9,912 bases of DNA. Origin: DATJYV01 sp035499415 (GTDB taxonomy: Bacteria; Bacteroidota; Ignavibacteria; UBA10030). Within the stretch, counting starts at the first letter, position 1; each line of letters begins with the position of its first letter. This document shows, one piece after another, positions 1-6,999 of this stretch. The translations under genes and the position numbers were made by a program. The notes under the pieces were generated by a model. The model searched no databases. It was not told the DNA's origin and was given only the letters and a program-made list of their open reading frames with translations. The stretch covers positions 1-9,912 of the forward strand of contig DATJYV010000173.1 in the NCBI GenBank assembly GCA_035499415.1. Direction: 5' to 3'.

Positions 1-1347
1 GGGTACAAATGTCAGCCATGAGTCTCCCGACCTGACGACGAACACGAGCGCCATCCATCCAAACGCCCCGCAGAAAAGTTGCAGGATGTTCCGGGATGGA
101 GACAGTCGCTTCTTCAGACTCAAAAGGATGGTGAGGGAGAAGACGATTCCCCCTGCAAGAGTGAGAGTTTGAGAGGGATGAAGGTCGGCCGCAGTATACC
201 GGTTGAGATGCATGTCGTAGAGAAGAATCTGCAGGACGTTTCTCACGCTTTCCCGGCTCAATCCGAGGTAGACGAACAAGGCGCATGATGCGGGGATGAG
301 GAACGTCATAAGCAACATGAGCCCCAGATTTCTTCCGCGCATCCAGGTCAACCGGAATGAGAGCAACAGCGCCGTCACGAGCATGACGGAGACGGCGACC
401 GTGGCAACAAATCCTGTAAAAAGGTTGACAGCCGCCCCAGTGACCAGACCCGCCAGCGCGACCAGCAGAGTCCGCCGGCCCGGCTGTGCCAGGAAGTCGG
501 CAAAGAATGAGAGGGCGGGCAGGATGAATGCGAAGGCCAGCAAGAGTCCGTCGGCCTCGACCTGGGAGCGAAGGTCCATCGGAAGCATCAGATTGAAAAC
601 GCCGAAGATTGCGGCCCCGATTGCGGAGTTCTCCAGGGAACCGCTCGAACGGTAAATGACGAAGGCGACGGCGCCTGCCAGCATCATGGCAAAGACCGCC
701 CCCAGAAAGTGCAGGACGACGGGGGGATTGACCTGCGCCGCGAGACTGAGGAGCTGGGCGATGATCGGCAGGCCCAGCGGGATGCGGCTCTCCCCCGAAT
801 ACAATTGGTTGAGTTGAAGTAAGCGAACTTTATTCAGCGTATCGTAGTATTCGACCGAAAACGGCGCGGCATGATTCCAGACCGGAATGAGTCGAAGGAG
901 TCCGGATGAAAAAATAACGGCGCACAGGAGGACGGAGCCGAACGATTTCGGGTTCAAGAAACGCTTCGGTGCGGCCCTCAGTTTCCGTCCGAAGGCGCTT
1001 ACGGAAAACGGAGAAGAGCGTTCGTCGAGGAGGAGGAGAATCGCCGACAGAAATGTATGCGTCGTCCCCGGTTGTCCGTGACAGTTTGCGTGTCGCACAC
1101 GGAGGGCCCAGATTCCGAGGCAGACGGTAGCGATGGCGAGCGCGTCGTTGAGTTTTGCGAGCGCGAAGAGGTGGACGCCGGCGACGGCAGCGCATCCCAT
1201 CAGGAGAAAATCCGCGGCCGCGTTGCGCCAGAATTGGGAATGATACGGGCGAGACCAGAGAAGGCGCGGAACCACACCGAACAAAACGACGACCGCGAAT
1301 ATCACGCGAAGGACGGCGGCGACAAGTATGCGGTGATAATCGGACAC
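1..1347 (-). CDS. Multi-pass integral membrane protein, partial (C-terminus beyond left edge); possibly GT-C-like
   Basis: Reading the minus strand from a GTG at 1347 gives 449 codons without a stop up to position 1, so the gene is real but cut by the window edge. The GTG shares one base with the pelG stop (TAGTG), so it is probably translationally coupled; no Shine-Dalgarno sequence is visible. The product is strongly hydrophobic, with about ten likely membrane segments, for example near residues 8-28, 44-64, 136-154, 190-204, 209-231, 241-256, 266-283, 294-330, 341-361 and 396-410. After the segment ending near residue 154 there is a polar loop with E166 and D169 (VEYYD). A loop with acidic residues after an early helix resembles GT-C glycosyltransferases, but I see no diagnostic motif. 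It does not look like the usual PelB, PelC, PelD or PelE. Function unknown; its place after pelG suggests a role in polysaccharide synthesis, modification or export. Confidence 0.8.
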   Translation of the reverse strand, partial: MSDYHRILVAAVLRVIFAVVVLFGVVPRLLWSRPYHSQFWRNAAADFLLMGCAAVAGVHLFALAKLNDALAIATVCLGIWALRVRHANCHGQPGTTHTFLSAILLLLDERSSPFSVSAFGRKLRAAPKRFLNPKSFGSVLLCAVIFSSGLLRLIPVWNHAAPFSVEYYDTLNKVRLLQLNQLYSGESRIPLGLPIIAQLLSLAAQVNPPVVLHFLGAVFAMMLAGAVAFVIYRSSGSLENSAIGAAIFGVFNLMLPMDLRSQVEADGLLLAFAFILPALSFFADFLAQPGRRTLLVALAGLVTGAAVNLFTGFVATVAVSVMLVTALLLSFRLTWMRGRNLGLMLLMTFLIPASCALFVYLGLSRESVRNVLQILLYDMHLNRYTAADLHPSQTLTLAGGIVFSLTILLSLKKRLSPSRNILQLFCGAFGWMALVFVVRSGDSWLTFVP

Positions 1348-2960
1348 TAGAAGGCCGAATAGTAATAGTAATCGAGCGACCGAAAAACGGAACGGGCGTA
1401 TTTCGTCGAGAGAAACGCGAACGTCGCACTCCCTGCCACGAGACCCAGGACGCCGTACTCGTAATGGAACCAGCGGCTCGCAATGAGGCCGACACCGAGA
1501 TTGACGGCGGTTGACGGGATGATGGACTTCAGCACAAACTCGGGACGCGAGAGCGTAAAAATGAACAAGTTGTTATAGAGACCGACGGCGAGAAACCAGT
1601 AACCGATTGCCGCAGCATAAAAAACGAAGAACGTCCTCGGGTCGCTGAAGAATTCCCGGACCTCCTTCACCTGGCTGAAGTGCCGGAAATACACGACGCC
1701 GAAGTAGGTGGCGGCGATATTGACCAGACCGATGACTGCCACGCCGACCAGGTAGCGGCGATGGAACCGGCGGAAGAACGCGTTATAATCATCCCTCCGC
1801 GCACAGTCCACAGATTTCTGAGCAGGAATTTGATAGTAAGAAAATTCGTAGATGATGTATTCGAGAAATGCGATTGTAAGGACCAGCGAAAGAAGGGCCC
1901 AATCCATCCCCAATTCGTACGAAGTGCGGAACCAAATGAGGTACGGCGGCGGTTCCGCCCCCGGTGTCGACCAGCTGACAATACGGTCGATGAAGAGATT
2001 GAGGAAGTAGAAGAACCCGTAGATGAAGTATGGATAGATGAGGTAGGCCCGGACCGGGCGTCGAGGGAGTTGAGTCGTTCTCAGTTCCGGCGCGGTGCTT
2101 TTCGCGACGCTTCGGAAGAGAGGCATCGTGTAAGCCATCATCAGCATCAGCGCAAACGACATGCCGCACCAGTGGGCAAAATAAATTCCGAGCTTCGTCG
2201 CCTCCATGACCACCATGACGGGAACGACGCCCGCGAGCGTGATGGCAAATATCGCCATCGGCCGGTCGAGGACGTTTGCGACCGACGAGTAGAGCCAGAG
2301 CTCCGACAGGAGGAGATAATACATCAGGCTCACTTCCATCAGTCTGAGGTCGTAAACGGGCACCAGGATGTCGGCCACGAACAGCAGCCCGCCCACGACG
2401 ACGACAACGACGGTTCCCTCGACGACCAGGTTCCAGCACGCGCGCTCCGAGAGGGCGTAATTCGTCGCCCCAAGATAACGGATTCCTTCCCGTCCGATGC
2501 TTTGAATAAATCCTCCCGTGACGAGAAAGCTGAGAATCGTTCCGAGCGCAACGACTGTTGCCTGGGTCTCGGTAAAATCGACCCACGCCCAAAGAGAATA
2601 CCGGAGGAGAAGGATTGCCGCGATCTGTCCGAGCATCGGCATCGCGGTGACGGCTCCCTTGAGGTAGGCCCGGAAAAAACGGGCCGCCTTCCCGTGACGA
2701 CGCCGGGGGGCCGCAGCGGCGGTCCCGGCCACAAATGAGACCCGGCCTGACGAAATCAATCCAAAAATGTCCCCGGCAAGCTCGAACAGATCTTTCCGTC
2801 TGTATCGGTCCACTGCGTCGACGTCGCGATAGCCGAGACTCTCGAGTGTCGCGGCGACGGCCCAGCTATCCACCGGCTTGCCTATGGTGCCGACCACGTC
2901 GAGCGCCGCCTGCTCCAGTTCGATCGCCGAACCTGATGAGGAAGTCTCAGTTGAGTCCAA
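1347..2960 (-). CDS. pelG: PelG-like exopolysaccharide transporter with an N-terminal cytoplasmic extension
   Basis: From the proposed start the product is 537 residues with about twelve membrane helices, from roughly residue 104 to the C-terminus. PelG proteins are inner-membrane transporters of the MOP/flippase-like type and work with PelF to synthesise and move the Pel polymer. Support comes from the position directly after pelF, the helix count, and a central FLNLFIDRIV helix followed by a helix-rich segment with a charged DDYNAFFRRFHRR stretch, a layout I associate with PelG. The first ~100 residues are soluble and contain a charged helical motif (SLGYRDVDAVDRY, then KDLFELAGDIF) not expected in canonical PelG of about 456 residues. 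The start is uncertain: the frame is open back to 3155 inside pelF, but that part reads as shadow. TTG at 2960 overlaps the pelF end by 14 nt; GTG at 2897 is an alternative. Neither has a good Shine-Dalgarno sequence. The C-terminus is tyrosine-rich (DYYYYSAF). Confidence 0.8.
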   Translation of the reverse strand: MDSTETSSSGSAIELEQAALDVVGTIGKPVDSWAVAATLESLGYRDVDAVDRYRRKDLFELAGDIFGLISSGRVSFVAGTAAAAPRRRHGKAARFFRAYLKGAVTAMPMLGQIAAILLLRYSLWAWVDFTETQATVVALGTILSFLVTGGFIQSIGREGIRYLGATNYALSERACWNLVVEGTVVVVVVGGLLFVADILVPVYDLRLMEVSLMYYLLLSELWLYSSVANVLDRPMAIFAITLAGVVPVMVVMEATKLGIYFAHWCGMSFALMLMMAYTMPLFRSVAKSTAPELRTTQLPRRPVRAYLIYPYFIYGFFYFLNLFIDRIVSWSTPGAEPPPYLIWFRTSYELGMDWALLSLVLTIAFLEYIIYEFSYYQIPAQKSVDCARRDDYNAFFRRFHRRYLVGVAVIGLVNIAATYFGVVYFRHFSQVKEVREFFSDPRTFFVFYAAAIGYWFLAVGLYNNLFIFTLSRPEFVLKSIIPSTAVNLGVGLIASRWFHYEYGVLGLVAGSATFAFLSTKYARSVFRSLDYYYYSAF

Positions 2961-4452
2961 AGGCCGGCTCGGAGATGTGGGCGAGGGCAGAGTAGCTTTC
3001 GAGATAATGCTGAATTGCCTGCGACGTGCGGAACCGGAGAAGCACCTGCTCACGGCCAAGGTGTCCCATCCTCTGCCGCAGTTCATCATTCTGGAGGAGC
3101 TCCACAACACCCTGCGCAAGGCCCATCGGATCGCGCGGTTTCGCAATGATGCCAAATCCCTCTAGCGCTTCCCGGACGCCGCCGACGTCGGTCGCGACGA
3201 CCGGACGCGCACATGCCATCGACTCCAGCACCGTGTACGGAAATCCTTCCGAGATGCTCGAAAGGATGCTGATGTCGCCTTCGTGGTAGATCTCGTGGGG
3301 TTTTGAATGAAATCCCGGAAAATCGAAGTTCCCGCGGAGTTGGAGCTCGTCGAGCAACGCCATGCACCGTTGCGTGTACGGGGGGTCGACATCGGTCGGA
3401 CCGTAGACGATATAATGCACGTCAGGAATTTGTTCGCGGACGATGGCGCAGGAGCGGATCATCGTTTCGATATCTTTGAGGGGAAAAACGCGCGCGGCCG
3501 CGACGACGGTCGGACGGTTCCTCGTCCGCTCCGGCTTCTCCTTTGGCACGAAAACTGCCGGGTCGATGCCGTTATAGATTGTTCTGATGCGCGCCGGCTC
3601 CGCGCCGAATCGTGTCTCCCAACGGCGATTGTAATTGCAGACAGGAGACACCTGGTCCGCCATCGAATACAGGAGGCTGGTTGCATACGAAGATATGCTG
3701 ACGAGAAATTTGCGTTCGAAGGGGGTGAATTTCTCGCGCGACAGAGCGATGTAGCGCTCGCGGATGAAGACCCCGTGGTCGGTCACCACGATCGGTGTTC
3801 CGTACTCCAATTTTGATATCACCGCCGGGAGGTTTGAAACGCCCGCGAGCGTGGAATGGACGATATCGGTCCTGGGAACGGGGGCTGAAAGCGGCATGAG
3901 GTAATTGTAGAGCCACCGCATGGCCGTCGTAACGTCGTAGAGGGATGGACGCTCGTCCTCATGGACGCCATCATCCGCCAGACTTCGCTGGACAGTCGAC
4001 AGGAACGTTTCCCACGCTTCCATGGATTGGAAGGTCGACCGATATTCGAATTCGCGAAAATAGAGATAGAGGCCGTGGATCGTTGACGGGTCGGCCGGCC
4101 GCTGCGCCAGCACTTCGTCGAGGAAGCGCTGAAAGACCGGGACGAATCGGTCGCGGATGGCGTCGCTTGTGGTTGCCTGACGCGCGAGATAGACCTCCCC
4201 GAATGGCTTCCCCGGTTCGATGAATTCCGACGGCTCCTCGCTTCCCCAGAGCGGGATCTGCCGGACCGACCGTACATTCGACGGAAGATGAAACTTCAAC
4301 GTCGTCGTCGGATTCCCGGTCACTGCCACGACATGAAAATCGACATTGTTCAGTTCACGGCAAAGGATGTCGCACCAGGTGCTCACTCCGCCCCCCGCGT
4401 ACGGATAAGTCCCCTCGGTCAAGAGCAAAACGGAGAGCCGACGTCCGGTCAT
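2947..4452 (-). CDS. pelF: PelF, GT4-family glycosyltransferase of Pel-type exopolysaccharide synthesis
   Basis: This 501-residue protein is close to the usual PelF length (about 500). PelF is the cytoplasmic glycosyltransferase that builds the Pel polymer from UDP-sugars with PelG. The N-terminus carries the hallmark LLTEGTYPYAGGGVSTW (residues 10-26), a glycine-rich loop of the first Rossmann domain. Then come a helical insertion (about 93-190), TDHGVFIRER (224-233), the donor-site region AARVFPLKD (319-327), YGPTDVDPPYT (350-360), and the GT4 EX7E motif with E402 and E410 in SEGFPYTVLESM. The ATG at 4452 overlaps the epimerase stop as ATGA. No clear Shine-Dalgarno sequence precedes it, so expression probably depends on coupling. 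Known for the family: transfer from UDP-sugar donors. Inferred: the preceding epimerase supplies one of the donors. The identification is strong; substrate is not readable from sequence alone. Confidence 0.9.
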   Translation of the reverse strand: MTGRRLSVLLLTEGTYPYAGGGVSTWCDILCRELNNVDFHVVAVTGNPTTTLKFHLPSNVRSVRQIPLWGSEEPSEFIEPGKPFGEVYLARQATTSDAIRDRFVPVFQRFLDEVLAQRPADPSTIHGLYLYFREFEYRSTFQSMEAWETFLSTVQRSLADDGVHEDERPSLYDVTTAMRWLYNYLMPLSAPVPRTDIVHSTLAGVSNLPAVISKLEYGTPIVVTDHGVFIRERYIALSREKFTPFERKFLVSISSYATSLLYSMADQVSPVCNYNRRWETRFGAEPARIRTIYNGIDPAVFVPKEKPERTRNRPTVVAAARVFPLKDIETMIRSCAIVREQIPDVHYIVYGPTDVDPPYTQRCMALLDELQLRGNFDFPGFHSKPHEIYHEGDISILSSISEGFPYTVLESMACARPVVATDVGGVREALEGFGIIAKPRDPMGLAQGVVELLQNDELRQRMGHLGREQVLLRFRTSQAIQHYLESYSALAHISEPAFGLN

Positions 4453-5363
4453 TGAAGGGATGAAAAATAAGCGACGGTCGCCTTCAAGCCTTCCTCGAGT
4501 GTGTACCGGGGTTGAAATCCGATCTCCTGAGCGCGGCGAATGTCTGCTTGTGAATGTTTGACGTCTCCGGCCCGCTCTTCACCGTGGGTAACTTTGGATG
4601 AGGAGCGTGTCAGCTCAATGATGGTGCGCGTCAGATCGTTGATCGTCATCCGTCCGCCGCATGCAATATTGCAGACGCCCGTTCTGTCCGTCTTCGCGGC
4701 CAAATCGTTTGCCCGGACAACGTCCTTCACGTAAATGAAATCGCGGGTCTGCTCGCCGTCACCGTAAATCGTGAGGTCACTGTTCGTGAGCGCGCGTTGG
4801 ATGAAGATCGGAACTGCCGCGGCATACTGGGATGCCGGATTCTGTCGCGGACCGAACACATTGAAATACCGCAGGCAAACGACGGGGACTCCGAAATCCA
4901 TCGTGTACATGTTTCCGTAGTACTCCGAATCCAGCTTCGTGATAGCGTACGGGCTCTTGGGCTCCGGGAGCATCGTCTCAACCTTCGGGACGGTCGGATT
5001 GTCTCCGTAGACGGCCGCGGAGGATGAGATCACGACTTTCTTGACGCGATGTTTCCTCGCCGCTTCGAGAACGTTCAAGGTTCCCTGAACGTTGATCTCG
5101 ACCGTCTCCCTCGGCTTCTCCATCGATTCCGGCACGCTGACCAGAGCGGCGAGATGAAAAATAAATTCCGCACCTTCCGCGGCCTTCATCACCGCGGAAG
5201 CGTCGGCAACGCTCGCTCGCACGAGCGTCGCCCGCATGCCCGCAATATTCTTTTCGAATCCCGACCGCAGATTGTCGAGCACCACGACGTCGGAAGTCTC
5301 CTGAAAATGTTCGACAAGATGGCTGCCGATGAACCCCGCGCCTCCGGTGATGAGGATCTTCAC
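4449..5363 (-). CDS. NAD-dependent UDP-hexose 4-epimerase (GalE/WbpP/PelX-like SDR)
   Basis: A 304-residue extended short-chain dehydrogenase. Visible landmarks are the NAD-binding GGAGFIGSH (7-15), the acidic end of beta-2 (D30 in VVLDNL), FHLAAL (69-74), the serine cluster SSSAAVYG (113-120), the catalytic Y139-A-I-T-K143, RYFNVFGPRQ (165-174), and RDFIYVKD (207-214). The stretch NPASQYAAAVP after NVFGPRQ resembles WbpP-type UDP-GlcNAc/UDP-GalNAc 4-epimerases, as I remember them, more than classical GalE. Pel loci often carry such an epimerase (PelX), because the polymer contains GalNAc. The start is GTG at 5363, supported by AGGAGG four bases upstream and a GTGA overlap with the preceding glycosyltransferase. 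It ends in an ATGA overlap with pelF. Substrate preference (N-acetylated or not) is inferred; dehydratase or other SDR activity is less likely given the Ser/Tyr/Lys pattern and length. Confidence 0.88.
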   Translation of the reverse strand: MKILITGGAGFIGSHLVEHFQETSDVVVLDNLRSGFEKNIAGMRATLVRASVADASAVMKAAEGAEFIFHLAALVSVPESMEKPRETVEINVQGTLNVLEAARKHRVKKVVISSSAAVYGDNPTVPKVETMLPEPKSPYAITKLDSEYYGNMYTMDFGVPVVCLRYFNVFGPRQNPASQYAAAVPIFIQRALTNSDLTIYGDGEQTRDFIYVKDVVRANDLAAKTDRTGVCNIACGGRMTINDLTRTIIELTRSSSKVTHGEERAGDVKHSQADIRRAQEIGFQPRYTLEEGLKATVAYFSSLQ

Positions 5364-6574
5364 GCCGCCTCCTGGTTCTGCAACCGCCGGTAGAGCTCGC
5401 CGTAGGCGAACGCCGTTGTGCGCCAGTCGTATTCCTCGCGAACCCTTCTGCGCGCTTCACGGGAACACGTTGCGTAAAATTCGCTGTCTGTCAGCAGCCG
5501 CACAAGAGCCCCGGCGACCGCCGCGGGATCTCCAACCCGGCACACGACGCCTGCAGGAGGCGTAGCCGGGCTCCGGGGTTCGACTAATTCCGGACACCCG
5601 CCCGTATTCGTAACGACTGCGGGAATTCCGTGGGCGAACGCCTCGAGGACCGCAAACGGCTGGCCTTCGCTGACGCTCGTAAGCGCAAGAACGTCCACGG
5701 AAGGATAGAGCGATGCAACGTCGATCTCTCCTGCGAACGTCAGCGCGTTGAGGCCGAGGTCCGATGCAAGCGCACGGCATTCGGCGGTATACCGGGGGTC
5801 GTGTTCCGTCGGCCCCGCAATCACGAACTCCGCTTCGGGAACCCTGTCACGCACCAGCGCACACGCGCGAATGAAAGTTTTTATGTCCTTGATCGGCGTT
5901 ACACGCGCGACGAGAGCGATTTTTGTTCGGACTCCCGTTTCGGGTCGTCGTGCCCTGGACCGGCCGCTCCAACGTGATTGGACGCCGTTGGGAATTAGAT
6001 GCATTTTCTCTTTCGAAGCGCCCAATTCCTCCTGCAGCCGCTGATTGAATGAACAGACCGTCGCGATCGCATCCGCCGTCGCATAGGTCCGGCGTGCGAT
6101 GCTCCGGAATGTCCGGTCCCACGCTTCCCATGTTTTCCCGAGTTGCAGCTCACCGCTCTCGGTTTGAACCACTTTAAATCCGCACTCGAGCTCGTCGACT
6201 CCGAGCGCCACCTCGTGCCAGTAGATGCCGTGCTCGGTGAGCAGAAGCGGCGAACCCGTTCGGTCCTTGATCTCGACTCCGAGGAGGCCGGCGAATCCGG
6301 TCGAGAGTGCATGGTAGATTCGGGCGGCAGGCACGACGCGGACAAGCTGCTTCATCGATACGGGAAACTCGCGTGCGTTGAGCGGGACGAGCGACACGCC
6401 GGCGACATTTGCCGGCGGCCGAAAGACCGGCGCCGACGGCGGCGGGCCGTAAAAGAGATAGGCCACGGAAAAGGTTGTCGAAGGGAGGGACCGGACAAGT
6501 GAATCAACCCACGTAGCGACACCGCCGGTCTTGTACGGGTATGTCCCTTCCAGGATGAGACTGACGTCGGTCAT
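5360..6574 (-). CDS. Short PelF-like GT4 glycosyltransferase (pelF paralogue)
   Basis: A 404-residue GT-B glycosyltransferase clearly related to the PelF two genes downstream. Shared landmarks are ILEGTYPYKTGGVATWVDSL (7-26), TEHGIYWHE (113-121), VARVTPIKDIKTFIRACAL (222-240), AGPTEHDPRYT (253-263), and EX7E with E303 and E311 in SEGQPFAVLEAF. It is about 100 residues shorter than PelF, mainly because the long helical insertion between the N-terminal strand region and the xDHG/xEHG motif is reduced. Expected role: cytoplasmic transfer of a sugar from a nucleotide donor onto the growing polysaccharide or an acceptor. The ATG at 6574 overlaps the preceding ATPase stop (ATGA), and GGAGG at 6586-6590 lies 11 nt upstream. 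It ends in a GTGA overlap with the epimerase. Two PelF-type enzymes in one operon is unusual: one may initiate or branch, or the polymer may use two linkages. Sugar specificity is unknown. Confidence 0.85.
   Translation of the reverse strand: MTDVSLILEGTYPYKTGGVATWVDSLVRSLPSTTFSVAYLFYGPPPSAPVFRPPANVAGVSLVPLNAREFPVSMKQLVRVVPAARIYHALSTGFAGLLGVEIKDRTGSPLLLTEHGIYWHEVALGVDELECGFKVVQTESGELQLGKTWEAWDRTFRSIARRTYATADAIATVCSFNQRLQEELGASKEKMHLIPNGVQSRWSGRSRARRPETGVRTKIALVARVTPIKDIKTFIRACALVRDRVPEAEFVIAGPTEHDPRYTAECRALASDLGLNALTFAGEIDVASLYPSVDVLALTSVSEGQPFAVLEAFAHGIPAVVTNTGGCPELVEPRSPATPPAGVVCRVGDPAAVAGALVRLLTDSEFYATCSREARRRVREEYDWRTTAFAYGELYRRLQNQEAA
5368..5373 (-). promoter_or_regulatory. Shine-Dalgarno sequence fixing the GTG start of the epimerase
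   Basis: AGGAGG on the minus strand lies four bases before the GTG at 5363. The NAD-binding strand MKILITGG begins right at that GTG, so start and site agree. The site is inside the last codons of the upstream glycosyltransferase gene. Confidence 0.65.
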
Positions 6575-6999
6575 CGGCCGTCGATCCTCCGGAGCGACCG
6601 GACCATCCGCACCTCCGTTCCTCTGTCTGCATTCTGCACATCCACGCTGTCCATCAAGGCATGCATCAGATAAACGCCGTAGCCGTTTTCCTGCGGCACG
6701 CTGAGGTCGGGGGCTGAGTAAGAATCAGCCCTGAACCCCTCGCCGTAATCGCGAACGGTGAGCGCCACGGAATCGGCCGACCGCTCGATATGAACGTCCA
6801 CGCGGCCTCGGTTTGCCGGGGCATAGCCGTGGAGAATCGCATTGGTGATCGCTTCGCTTGCCGCCAGAAGAAGGTCGTCGACCGCCGGGGCCGGGACTCC
6901 TCGATTCGTGAGGAGTGTCGAAATCCATTCACGAATGTCTTTGATCGTGTCAACGTTACAGTCAAACGACTTTGTCTCCTTGAACGCCTCCGGGGTCAT
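6571..6999 (-). CDS. RsbW/SpoIIAB-like GHKL ATPase (anti-sigma/switch serine kinase)
   Basis: A 142-residue single-domain protein, matching the usual size of RsbW, SpoIIAB and related switch kinases. The GHKL ATP-binding boxes are clear: N box SEAITNAILHG (48-58, with E49 and N53), G1 box DYGEGF (84-89), and G2 box NGYGVYLMHALMD (105-117). There are no membrane segments or dimerisation/phosphoacceptor histidine region, so it is not a sensor histidine kinase. Known for the family: it phosphorylates a serine on a STAS-domain antagonist and binds a sigma factor or another client. No STAS protein, PP2C phosphatase or sigma factor lies in the window, so the partners are elsewhere. It overlaps the hydrolase upstream and the glycosyltransferase downstream by ATGA, so it is made together with the polysaccharide genes. 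Inferred role: partner-switch control of polymer synthesis or of the operon's own transcription. Confidence 0.88.
   Translation of the reverse strand: MTPEAFKETKSFDCNVDTIKDIREWISTLLTNRGVPAPAVDDLLLAASEAITNAILHGYAPANRGRVDVHIERSADSVALTVRDYGEGFRADSYSAPDLSVPQENGYGVYLMHALMDSVDVQNADRGTEVRMVRSLRRIDGR

Noticed and set aside
1359..1371. Short tandem AGTAAT-like repeat
   Set aside because: It is the coding sequence of the tyrosine run at the pelG C-terminus, not an independent repeat element.
830..1495. A 221-codon minus-strand frame across the pelG/membrane protein junction
   Set aside because: It is arginine/serine-rich and out of frame with two convincing membrane proteins that fill the region.
1680..2738. 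A 352-codon plus-strand open frame opposite pelG
   Set aside because: Its product is almost all charged and polar residues, the expected antisense image of a hydrophobic GC-rich gene, and it has no domain features.
2961..3155. Upstream part of the pelG frame, allowing an ATG start at 3155
   Set aside because: It lies wholly inside the conserved C-terminus of pelF and reads as arginine-rich low-information sequence; a 200-base overlap is unlikely.
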